Shown: piece after piece, positions 46,900 to 57,421 of the stretch
How the letters are laid out: each line of letters starts with the position of its first letter
Position numbering within the stretch: position 1 is the stretch's first letter
Assembly: GCA_047967505.1 (NCBI GenBank)
Contig: CM106538.1
Reading direction: 5' to 3' (one strand)
DNA from: Dipteris shenzhenensis
Taxonomy: Eukaryota; Polypodiophyta; Polypodiopsida; Gleicheniales
Length of the DNA: 64,000 bases
The notes under the pieces: model-generated
What the model was told of the DNA's origin: nothing
What the model saw: the letters and a program-made list of their open reading frames with translations, nothing else
Databases searched by the model: none
Translations under genes and position numbers: made by a program

Positions 46900-47775
46900 A
46901 TCTTGGTGGGCTAGAAAAAAGGATAAATAATCTTTGCAAAATTCTTTAGATGATTCCTATGACAATTAGCCAATCCAAGAAAGCTTCTAAGCTTAGAAAG
47001 ATCAATGAGAGTGGTCCAGTTCATAATTTCTTGAATCCTGTCATCAATCATTGAACATGTCTTCATGTGAAATGGCAAAGCCAATATATTTTTAAATGAG
47101 TGAGGAAAAAATCACACTTCTTGGGATTGAGATGAACAGAATGTTATTCCAACAAAGAAAAGACTTATTGAACATGACCCAAGTGGGCTTCATATGTCTT
47201 GGAGTAGATAAAAATTTCATCCATATAAACAATGACATGTTCATCCAAGAAAGGCCTGAAGATGTTTTAAATGTCCCTCATGGATGTAGCTGGACCATTC
47301 TTGACTCCAAATGGGAGAGACACCCAATCATAAAGCTAGGCTTATGTGGTCTTGAATGATGTCTTCCATGTGTCAACATCCTTGATTCTCACCTTATGAT
47401 ACCCAATCTTGAGACCATGCTTGGTGAATAACTTTGCTCCTTGATATTTGGTCCACTAAATCATCACTCTTGGGAAGTGGATACCAACTTTAATATTATT
47501 CAAATCCATGTAATCAATGCACAACCTAAGAACCATCAAATTTGGGAACCAAGATAGCTAAAGAGGCATATAGTCAAGAGGATGGATTGATGTAGCTAAG
47601 ATCCAAGAGCTCGCCAAGAGCTCCTATAGTTGCCACTTGATTTCATCATTCTCTTGGGGGATTCCCTTATAGAGAGCCTTATTTGGAAGGGAAGAACCGA
47701 GAACCGAATCTATGACATATTCCACTAATCTGGGAGGATGAAGACTACTTGGAGGTTTTTAAATGGAAGGAAATC
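46900..47775 (-). pseudogene. Ty3/gypsy reverse-transcriptase relic
   Basis: Minus-strand translation gives, in the expected order, LPNKALYKGIPQENDEIKWQ (47700-47635), LRLCIDYMDLN (47537-47501), GYHKVRIKDVDTWKT followed by WVSLPFGVKNGPATF (about 47400-47285), FRPFLDEHVIVYMDEIF (about 47262-47212) and LRSFLGLANCHRN (46997-46953). These match the approach to the catalytic core, the palm motifs, the YxDD region (here YMDE) and the tether of gypsy reverse transcriptases. Stops and frameshifts between blocks make it dead, and gag, integrase and LTRs were not found nearby. Confidence 0.8.
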
Positions 47776-48515
47776 TCTACACCAAAACTTGAACTTCCTT
47801 TGGAACTATTTGTGGATGAGTGGTTATTGTAGTAGACCCCATTTGGACCTTAGATGTTGTAATTGGGATGCTAACTGAAATAACAGTACTCTCTAGATAA
47901 GGGAAACAGCCCCATAGGTACCATGCAACACACCCGCATGGCCGCTTATTCAATGCAAGCAATTGCAAGAAAAATCCGCTCATCGCCATGGACACAGTGT
48001 TACTGCTCCTACTCAAGGCTACCCACCAACTAGAATGGACATGGAGTGCAACCAACGAACTACAATTAGGAAATAGGGTAGGGGCAGAGAATGCATGCGG
48101 ATGATCTATAGAAGAAGAATTGCCGACACACCTCAATTTGCTTGCATATGTTGTGGCACATTGGCCTTCCAAGCAAAACTACGGCACATTACAAATATAA
48201 TCAAAGACTTCTTGCTAGAAAACCAAGCTCTAACAGGCAGCTGAAGATGCCTTTGAATGCAAGTGCATGTGTCCATTATGCCACAACCAACTCATAAAGA
48301 ATCGCCTACCCTTGTTCACCAAATGGAGCATGCCTCCATCGCTAGTTGGCAAGGTTACAATGTCTTTAAATTCGATTGAGGCTTGGCTAGTATCCATAAG
48401 AATACACTTCATGCAAATACTTAAACTATCTTTCAAGTGCTAGTACAGCTTGCATGGTAGTGTAATCAATGTTTTTGATGATGTGGACTAAGTGCAACTT
48501 GTGGTACTGTGCTTA
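47776..48515. other. Unassigned gap between gypsy relic and Helitron A
   Basis: Minus-strand frames 47777-48172 and 48230-48436 are open by chance or belong to debris; no motif recognised. Confidence 0.4.
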
Positions 48516-51500
48516 TTGTTAAACAAGAGCATTGTAATGGTCATGCTCAAACAGAAGCTCAATACATGCACAACTACATGAGTGGGCTCGTGCGACCAAA
48601 CCTAACAATGAAAGCTTTTTAAAAACTTCTCAACAACCCGTTGTATAAACCAAACAATGTGCAATTGAATCCTGAATGGCTCAAGCACATAAAGGATTCA
48701 CAACCATGGGCAAGCATTGAAGACATTGTCGTGGCGGATGATGGTCTCACAGAAGTTAAGGACATTGAGATTGAAACTTTTGTACATAGTTTCTACACAA
48801 GCCAAGTCGTCATCAACTTTGAAGACAAACGAATTTGCATTATTTTGCTCGAAGGTTCTCGCCATTAAGCATCTTCAAGGACAAGTACTGTGAAGAACTT
48901 GGCTTCCTTTCTCTCTTCCATTGCTATCCTCAATGTTACAACATCCCTGACCAAACATCCTACCAAAACATAGATCATTGGGAGCTCACGAGAACAAGGT
49001 CAAGTGCTTCGTATTGTCAATAAAGAATCTTTCTTTCAAAACAATAAATATACTTGTTTGCAAAGCGCTTTCATCGGCATGGGTTCGAGTGCGAAAAGGG
49101 AAACTACGTGGCAGGACATTGCAAATGAAGGATTTATTGGAAGACACAAACGTAGAGAAGTTACTGCAGTCACAAATTGGATTTTGTGACTTTGTTTGCT
49201 TCCAAACATCAGCAGACTACAAACACAAGCTTCAGAAGAGCTTATTTGCCATGATTTGCCAACTTGGACCATGTAGAGAGGCTATCACAACCCTTGGTTG
49301 ACTGCCTAAAGAAATTGCAAGGCAACTTACCACACCCACCACCCCCCACTTGTGCCCTGCATGTACGTAATTTAATCCACTCAGACCCACCAGTAACATC
49401 TGCACAGTACTACTTGCATAGATTTCAAGTGATGAAGTGCCTTTTGGAGCATGATCCCTAAATACTTGGTGAAATTATTGACTTCTTCTTCGTGAGAGAG
49501 TTCCAGAACCGAGGCAACCAACATGATCACGGCCTCCTCTGAGTTGAAGGTGCACCTACATATGGTACATTGAGTGCTACGTGGACCTATATATCTTGAT
49601 GGATGCAGCAAGACTATCATTAGATTCAAGGGACTTGCAAACACACAAGCACAAAAAAACATGCAAATGCAGAAACAAAGGTTGCCGATTCGGCTTTCCC
49701 TGACCCCTAATGCACCACACAAAGCTCCTACTCCCACTAAATGAAGCAGATTCATTAGGGCTACAAATGCATAATTCAAATAACTTGTCAATGCTAGAAC
49801 CCTTGACATTAGCCCTCGACTTTGAAACATTGACAAAACTTGGACTCAGCCATGAAGAGTACGTCCTCACTTTAGAGTCAACTTTGGCACAACCTGCATT
49901 ATTCTTGCCCCCGCACCAAAGGAGTTGTACACGAACAATTTCAATCCAAAGCTAGCAAATATTTGGGATGCAAATACGGATATCCAATTCATCTTGAACC
50001 CTCATGGTGCAGCTACATACTGCACATCATATATGATGAAAGTTGATAAGGACACAAGCCAAGCGGTGAAGACGCACCCAACAAGTAGTCTACCTTGTCG
50101 TTGCCTCGCCACAATATGACGAGAGTTCTTCCTAAGTTCTGCTACATAATTGACATTGACACTTCCAACTTGGCATGAAATGTACGAACACAACAAAGAA
50201 CAAATAGAGAGCAACATGCAACAATTCAATAAACTCAGTACGGGGAAAGCACCTTCGAGATGCTTGTTTGCTTCACCATCCTCAAGCACATATCAAGAAG
50301 CCCTTAATAAAAAGAATGAGTTTGACTTGGGAAGAGAAATGCCAACCAAGTAGCATGAAACCCATACAAACACACCAACATACATTACCTATACTTTGAC
50401 ACCCAACGTGCAGTAGTTCGAGGCCTACGCAAGCTCAACACAAAACAATGCCTTCTCCTTGAATACATTTTGCTAAAGAAATGCATCGATCCAACATTGT
50501 ACTGCCCTTATTATCGAGGTCCCAACAAAAAATCACTCAAAACCATGTGCTTTGAAAGAAGATTTAGAAGATAAAAAGTATATAAAATGAGTTTACAAGA
50601 AGATTTAAAAGATATAAAAGTATATAAAATAGAAGGAAAATGAGTTTACAAGAAGATACCGAAGGAAAACAAGTTCACAAAGAAGATACCATATTGATGT
50701 AAGAAGTCATTGACATAGAAATTTTGCATACCAATCGCAATGTAGTTCATCAAGGGCTAAAAGAGGTTTGCTCTCTCATAATGAGTTTAAATATAGCATA
50801 ACTAAGGTGTATTATGAGAGTGTAAGTTAGGAAGGGACTTACTATAAGCAAAAAACGTTATTTTGAGAATCATGTTGTTTTTCTTGTAGAGTAATTAGAG
50901 GGGACAAAAGAACATGATCACCACAAAAACTATGATGCAGACCTCCCATGAACCCTCATCTTGGCTTACATTGGAAAGGCAGCCCACAACATCGGTGGAA
51001 CAACCATCCACTCCTCTCTACACTTGCCACTCTTGGCATCTGCTTACAAATCCTTATCGTCTAAAACCCTTGAAGCAGTATCGATGTTGTACAGGAACAT
51101 CAATGCCTTGATTATCTATGAAATCTCCCTAGTCGAACAAAACACTTTCATCGATGCTGCTAACATGCGAATAAGAGAAATCAAGCACAATCACTTCGAG
51201 CCTTTCGACGACATTGATGTTCTTTTTTATTGTGACTTGTGCGAAGCAAGCCCTACAAAGGATGCTTGGATATTCTCCAAAAAATGTTCTTGCTCGACAC
51301 TTTCTACATTTGTTTTGGAAGGACTATGTTTGGTACCATGAGCTCAAGCAATGAATGTGCCAATGAAATAACTCATTCCTCAAAATACTCAACCGCATTC
51401 ATGTGGCTGAACATTCCCCAAAAGACATTGCCATGCTGAATGTACTTAATTAACACCGTTGTCCTCTAGCAAAACACACCACCCAGCACCTATACTTCAC

Positions 51501-51888
51501 AAATGCAACAATGGACAAGCACAACGTCCTTGTCTTCAACAGCCTCACCACCACTGAACCACATATCCTACAAGCAACAAACAATGGGCATAAAACATGT
51601 AGTAGACCTATTCAACCCCCACCAAACCCAAAGAGCACAGTCGGCTTGCATGCTGAACTGAGACTCAAACCAGGCATTCTTGTTGAGACATCCTTCATCT
51701 CCAAGTCCATGAGCACAGTGCCTTCTTCCTTCTCCCCCTCCAGTTCCTCTTGCTCACCCTCCTCTTGTCTCCTTTGCCCATCACCTTGCTTGCTTTGCCT
51801 TCTTGAATAAATGGAAAGGTGTGGATGGATGTTTAATAGTGAGGGTTTGATTGAAGAGAGGGTTGTTTGTGAAGCATAATATAGAAAG

Positions 51889-51921
<33 letters not shown>

Positions 51922-52609
51922 AAGAAGAAGAAGGGAAGTTATGCAAGTGAATGTGCCCATCCTCCAATTTCATGAGCAGAGTGCCTTCCTTCCCCCTCAC
52001 CTTCCTCTTCCTCACCTTCACCTTGCTTGGAACATTGCTTACGGTCTAGTAAATGGTGCTGATGGCATTTTATAACACTCGACCTCAAGCATACACACTC
52101 CCACTACATGGATCGAATTCCATGATCCTACGATAGAGATACAAGCATGTGCCAAAAACCTTGGCTTATACACCGCCAGCATCAACCCCACATGGACACC
52201 CATCTTCCAAATCACTCGAGAATTTCAAATCGAGAAAAACCAGTTGCTGAACACGACGTCTCGCACACAGTTCCCTATACAAGTTGCATCTGGTAGGATG
52301 ATACATCGTTCACATGGCCTTTCCATGGACAACCTAGCCTTTGATGAATCGAGTATCAAGTCGCATGACCTCGTTTACATAGCACTCTCACGCATCCCTG
52401 ACCTTGCAAGCCTATACATTCTCGAAAGGCTCAAATTGAAACATATAAAGGCTGATCTAGTTGTCATGAAGGAGATCGAGCACCTACATTCAACCCACCA
52501 ATGGCATGACAAACTCTGCAGACACTTGCATAATGTCTGGGGCAAACTACACATGTTCGACCACTCACCTCACTCTAGGGCAGGCCACATGAATGTAATT
52601 CAACCTGCT
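48516..52609 (+). mobile_element. Helitron-class element A (RepHel pseudogene, plus strand)
   Basis: The plus strand carries a decayed Rep-helicase. Pre-Rep HNYMSGLVRP and NNPLYKPNNVQLNPEWLKHI (about 48570-48690). Rep domain with LIHSDPPVTSAQYYLHRFQV (about 49374), FFFVREFQNRG and the HUH motif HDH at 49522-49530 followed by GLL. Tyrosine motif ATYCTSYMMK (about 50010-50041). Helicase with GKAAHNIGGTTIHSSLHLPL (50970 on), LIIYEISLVEQ (Walker B region, DE changed to YE), GLHAELRLKPGILV (51640), and the C-terminal motifs RTQFPIQVASGRMIHRSHGL and LVYIALSRI (52370 on). Several frames, stops (TGA at 49540 for the usual Trp) and insertions such as an (AAG)n tract show it is dead. After the helicase it goes almost directly to the 3' end, with only a residual FDHSPHS tail where copy B has an endonuclease. 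Confidence 0.8.
51892..51934 (+). repeat. (AAG)n microsatellite inside Helitron A
   Basis: About 14 perfect AAG triplets within the helicase pseudogene; plus and minus frames through it (poly-Arg/Ser) are artefacts. Confidence 0.9.
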
Positions 52610-52692
52610 TTTTTTTTTGGCGTGAAAGAGGAAGGATTTATATTAACAATGGAAAGAAAGTACAAATGATAAACAAGTTGAATTACATTCAT

Positions 52693-52704
52693 AAGGCGTG
52701 CCTT
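52693..52704 (-). other. Short hairpin near the 3' end of Helitron B
   Basis: AAGGC-GT-GCCTT is a perfect 5-bp stem. Next to it (52674-52692) is CAAGTTGAATTACATTCAT, the reverse complement of ATGAATGTAATTCAACCTG at the 3' end of copy A (52590-52608). The shared block and the adjacent hairpin suggest the 3' terminus of this family, as expected for Helitron-like transposons. Confidence 0.5.
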
Positions 52705-52736
52705 GTAGGTGTATTAATGTTTGTGTAAATAATTGA

Positions 52737-53325
52737 GTGGTCGGACCAGTAGGCAAAGTTAGTTCCTGATATAGTATGTTGTTCTGGTTTGTTTGTCCAT
52801 ATGTGATCTATGATTTAAACCATGTACTATAGTTGGTTCTTGGATTAAAGGTCTCATGTTAATTCTTTTCATGAATGTATGGAATTGTTTAGTTTTATTG
52901 TTGGAGTTGTTGTAGTTAATGTTGAAATCTCCTATGATTGTTGTTGCCATGTTTGGTTGTATGGTGGTTAAAATTTGTTGTAGGGAATAGATTAGTGTAG
53001 AAGTGGATGTGCAAGAAGAATTGTATATATTGATGATTGCTAAATTGTCCATGTATTCGCTTTTGAATATTGTTAGCAAGCATTCACAACCTTTGTTTTG
53101 TATGTGTTTTTCCTTTAGCAATTGCATTTCTTGTTTGTAACATGTAGCAATCCCTATGCCATTTGTTTTTTGTAGACATGTGAAGTTAGGTAATGAGAGT
53201 ATTTTGTTTGTATTATGCAATTCTTGAAAACAAAGTATTGTCGCACTTAATAGACTTTTGTCATGAAGTATATCTTCTAAATGTGCATTTAGGGCTCTTG
53301 TGTTAAGTGATTGTATTGTTTTATG
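52737..53325 (-). pseudogene. Endonuclease/exonuclease/phosphatase (EEP, APE-like) domain fused after the helicase
   Basis: The minus-strand frame contains the ordered EEP signatures: IQSLNTRALNAHLEDIL (start of fold, about 53325-53275), ATILCFQEL with the metal-binding QE (53232-53218), NLAIINIYNSS, TTIIGDFNIN with the catalytic D and N (52938-52915), RSHMDKQ (usual S-H-I-D), and, after one frameshift, YWSDHSIIYTN with the SDH histidine (52745-52737). All key catalytic residues remain. The frame upstream is continuous with the helicase C-terminus at 53490, broken only by two stops (at about 53386 and 53365), so it was part of the same protein. Homologous EN domains occur in Helentrons and non-LTR retrotransposons; no reverse transcriptase is nearby, which favours Helentron. 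Confidence 0.75.
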
Positions 53326-56300
53326 TTGTATTTTTTTATTGGATTTTTTTTTTGGGTTTGTAATCTATCGGCGTTCATTTTGCAATCATTGAATTTCATT
53401 GAGGACTTTGTTATCTACTTTGATATGTTCTATTGGATTTAGGAGGAAAAGGTTGTTTGGGATGCGTATACGTGAGAGTGTTGTGTACACTAGACAATGT
53501 GTTTTGATGAAAGAAGGGTCAAATGCAAGTGATTCCATTGTCAATCCTTAGGAATGGTGGATTGTTCTAGCAGCTCCAGGTTGAACCAAGCCTCTTGTAA
53601 ACTTGCAAAGCAACTATGCGGATATATATGTTGTACAAGAAGATACCAGCCAGACAACTTTTGAAGAAGGACTCAATTAATATGCGGTGGCGCTTACACT
53701 CCAAATTCATGTTTCAACACAAAATCGTTTTGCAGAAGGATCAAATGTGAAAGTTGTTGAAAGAGAAAACAAGCCAGACACATTTAGAAAGAGCAACACA
53801 TTGAAGATTCATTTCAAAACACGTAAAATTTGCTTAGGGCAGCCTAGGGGGAAGTTTGCAATTTTCAAGCTTTCCTTGAGCCACTTGTCACAATCATGGG
53901 CATTGATTTCAAGCAAATCTAATAGTGTGAAAAGCAAGGTGCAAAAGCATACTTAAGCTTTTTATCAAAAGGATGGGAGAAAAGCATAGAAGTGCTTTTG
54001 GCATAAATCTATATAATTCATAACAAGCACATGATTGTCAGCATTCTTTGTGTCTTCAAGCAACTTGTTGTGGATATTCTTGTTTTGATTGTATGTGTCA
54101 TGCCATGTAGGAGAGTCTTCGTTAAGTGATGGTTCCACGTCGTGATATGGAAGGAACAAAGTGCATAGTTCTCGATAGTAGTTTTCTGGATCATTAGTTT
54201 CACTGTAACTGTTAAATCGGATAATCTTTGCTTTTTTCCTTTGTTTTGCCGTTTAGCAAAGATTATATATTCACTTGCAAAAGTTGCTAGGCAAATTCCA
54301 TGCAGAGTGGTTGCACATTTTAAGTATTTGCTGGTAATGTTGTCAAAATGTTGGTGCTGTCTGGATGTAATAGTTGAAGTTGCTCTCGATGTTTTAAGAG
54401 CAATGTTCTTTTCTCAAGAGGGTTTGTGTTAATGTATTGGAATTGTCTTAAATATATAGCTTACTATGGGAGCTTGTGTGTTGAGTATTTAGAATTACAC
54501 TGCCAACACAACGAATGCACTCATTTGGAGGAGAGTTAGATGTCATACTTTGTGAGAGTGTTGCTTTGACTGCCTCTGAGGTCTCCCTATCAATTTTTGT
54601 CATGTAATATGTACAATATGCTGCTGTCCCATTTGGGTTTAGAATGAATCTACATGTGTGTTTGCTCCCAAAGTGATGACAAGGTTGGATTGAAATTGTT
54701 TGTCTATATGTCTTTTGGTTGTCTTTTCAAAAATATTGTTGGTTGTGAAATAGATGCTTGGATTGCAAGAATGTATTTTTCTTCAGACAATCCAAGTTTT
54801 TCTAAGAAAGTATTATAGTCTAACAATAATGTTGTATCTTCTAACAACAATGAGTTGATTGACTTCATGGTCTTCTTAAGAGTGTTGTTTAAATTTGTTT
54901 GTTGTAATGCTAATAGTACTTGGGTATTTTTAATAGGAAATCGGGGGAACCCAAATCTATATTTTTTTTGTTTTTTTAAACATGTTTTACGATGTCTATG
55001 AGTCTGGATTTCTTTTTGTTCAAAGGGGAAAAAAGAAATGTCTGTGCAAATGTACTTGTCCTCTGCAAAAGCCTCGATCTCTACATTTGTGGACACTCCA
55101 AAAAAGGGTCCATTATCAATCCAAAGCAGACCATGATCATGCTGGCTTCCTCGATTCTGAAATTCCGTTACGAAGAAGAAGTCATCTACTTTCTCGAGAA
55201 TAGTGTGGTCTTTCCGAAGTAGTGTCTTAAGGGCTTGGAATTTGTGCACGTAATATTGGGTAGTTGTTAGAGGGTCACGTCGGATAAGGTTTTGCAAATT
55301 CATGTTTGGGTTAGGGTGTTCACTATTCTTAGATTTATTGTTTAGGTTGTGGAGGCGTTTTACCAATGGTTTCCATAATTTCTCGGTGGACAACAATGTG
55401 ATGAAGAAAGATGGTGGCCCTAATTGTCGCAACATTGCAAATAGTTTTTTTTTGAGGTAGTGCTTGTAATCTACTGATATGTGAAGATGAGAGAAGTCAC
55501 GATAGCCTATGCTAGATTGTAAGAGTTTCTCAATATTTGTATCCAAAAGTGCATCTTTTACTTGTATTGATCTGCCATTGGTTTATGCTTTTCGCATTTG
55601 CACCCAAGATGACGATGTACTTGTCGAACAAGGATTTTCATAGTCTTGAAGAAGAGATTTTCTATGCATAGTGCAAATCGTCAATCAATGTTTGTTAACT
55701 CCCAAGTGGCACAGTGACTTGGTAGGCAGTATGTTCTGGAATACTGTAATTTTGAGGACTACCAAAGAACAACTTGGGAAATGCAAGTTCTTCACTCAAT
55801 TGTGAGTATCCTTCAAAGGAAGCAATTGCAATGGTTTGATTTTCAAAATCAACAACTTGTTGGCTTGTGTATATTCCATGAACTAAAGTATCTGTGTGAA
55901 GGTCTTCATCAATTGTTTCATTCAATGCTTCTTCTTTGCTTTGGTTTTGCAAGTCTTCTTCTTGAAAATTTTCGACATGTTCTTCCCAAAGGGGATTTAC
56001 AGACACATTGTATTGCTTGTATAAAGGTGTTTCCAATAGTTTTTTTAGTGCCAACATTGTGAATGAAGAACAATCCCACTCAAGTAGTTGTGTTTAAATG
56101 CTAGTTTTCTTTTGATTGCAACTGCAATTGTGTCATTCTCATTCAAGAATCTTAGCAACACTCGGTGCTCTATCGATGTCAGCAAATACATTTACAACAC
56201 TACCATGTAGACTATTGTCCTTCGTAGGTCAACTCTTGAATTTGGGCAAATGGTATTTTGATTGAGACCAAGCGTGTTTCGATGTCATGAAGATTTCTTG

Positions 56301-57421
56301 TGTAATTTGTTTTAGGAACCATCTTCATGTTTTTAGAAGATAGAAATGATACGTTGTTATTGTTGATATCTTTATAGCAAATGTAACAAAGAGAATTACT
56401 TGATGAGTGAGAATTGGATATTTTTACACCATTGGTTTGAAGAAATATAGCGATATTTTCTTACTTTTTGAAACTTCGATTTGAATTTCAAGGAACCACA
56501 AAAAACACATGGATAGCTTGGAGTGTCCTTAATTTTTGTTGCATACTATTGTTGATGGTATATTTGATTTCGGTTTCATTTATGTTTGGAAGTTTGAGCG
56601 ATATTTTCTAAAGTTGGTGTTGGTATTATGGCAGGAATAGTAGTACTTGGAAAAACAAATCTTCTCATTTTGTATATTTTATTGAGAGTAGCTTGTATTT
56701 CATAAGTTTTCTCCAAAACATTGCTATGAAATAACAATACTATGTGTTTTGTAGATAGTGTTGGATTTTGTAGAACAAGTCTTTCTAGTAGTTCCTCATC
56801 TTTATTCATCCAAACATTGCACATTCGTTTTTTGTCCAAATGAATTAGTGGAATGATTGTGGGAACGACATTTGACTCATCTAAGAGTAGGGCTTTTGTA
56901 AGAGTTTTTCTGGCTTTGCCTACAATAATTTTATTGTTCAGCTTCATGTAATAACAGCATATCAAAGTGAATGACATTCCAAAGATGGCATTAAATTGTT
57001 CAAGGATATCTATTGTTAGTGCACGAGAAGACGAGGAGTTTTCTACTAAGTTTTATATGTTATGACTTGTTAACATTGAATCAATATGTTCTATTTTCAA
57101 CATATGCCATGGTGTATTACTTGCTTTTGATGTAGATAGAATGTTGTCACAAATGATAGTAAACAATTTTTCATAACTTAGAGAAGGGAAGAAAGGTTGG
57201 AGACCAAAAAGTATGTTTGTTCATTGGATATTTGCACTTGAAATCTTCATTCATCCTTAATTGTCTTTGCTCAAGAGCCTCTAACATATCCATAGTCTAA
57301 TAATAGCAAATGTTATTTAGCAATATAATCCAATAATTGAAGATGTAAATATCACAAGTGTTAGCAATTTATTGAGCAATTTGGAATACAAGGTAGGAAC
57401 AATCATAAATTAAATCATATA

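Larger units (their letters stand above)
52674..57293 (-). mobile_element. Helentron-like element B: Rep, helicase remnant and EEP endonuclease (minus strand)
   Basis: Coding starts at an ATG at 57293 (MDMLEALEQRQLRMNEDF). A frameshift near 57180 leads to the pre-Rep region (56977-56576) and MLALKKLLETPLYKQYN (56057 on, like copy A). A 280-residue open Rep segment follows (55546-54704) with LIRRDPLTTTQYYVHKFQAL, the HUH motif QHDHGLLW (HDH at 55141-55133) and, after a stop, AAYCTYYMTK (54624-54601). Most of the helicase core is missing. The C-terminal helicase motifs ARTIHHS-stop-GLTMESLAFDP (53560-53520) and VYTTLSRI (53490-53467) remain, and run in the same frame into an endonuclease domain ending near 52737. 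Stops and one late frameshift make it inactive. Rep nicking, helicase and EN on one polypeptide is the Helentron arrangement; transposition would be by rolling circle. Confidence 0.75.

Noticed and set aside
51833-52075. ORFs with poly-Arg or poly-Ser runs
   Set aside because: They are translations of the (AAG)n microsatellite inside the Helitron pseudogene.
52759-53220. EEP domain as part of a LINE retrotransposon
   Set aside because: No reverse transcriptase follows, and the same frame upstream carries helicase motifs, so a Helentron endonuclease fits better. Not fully excluded without a tree.
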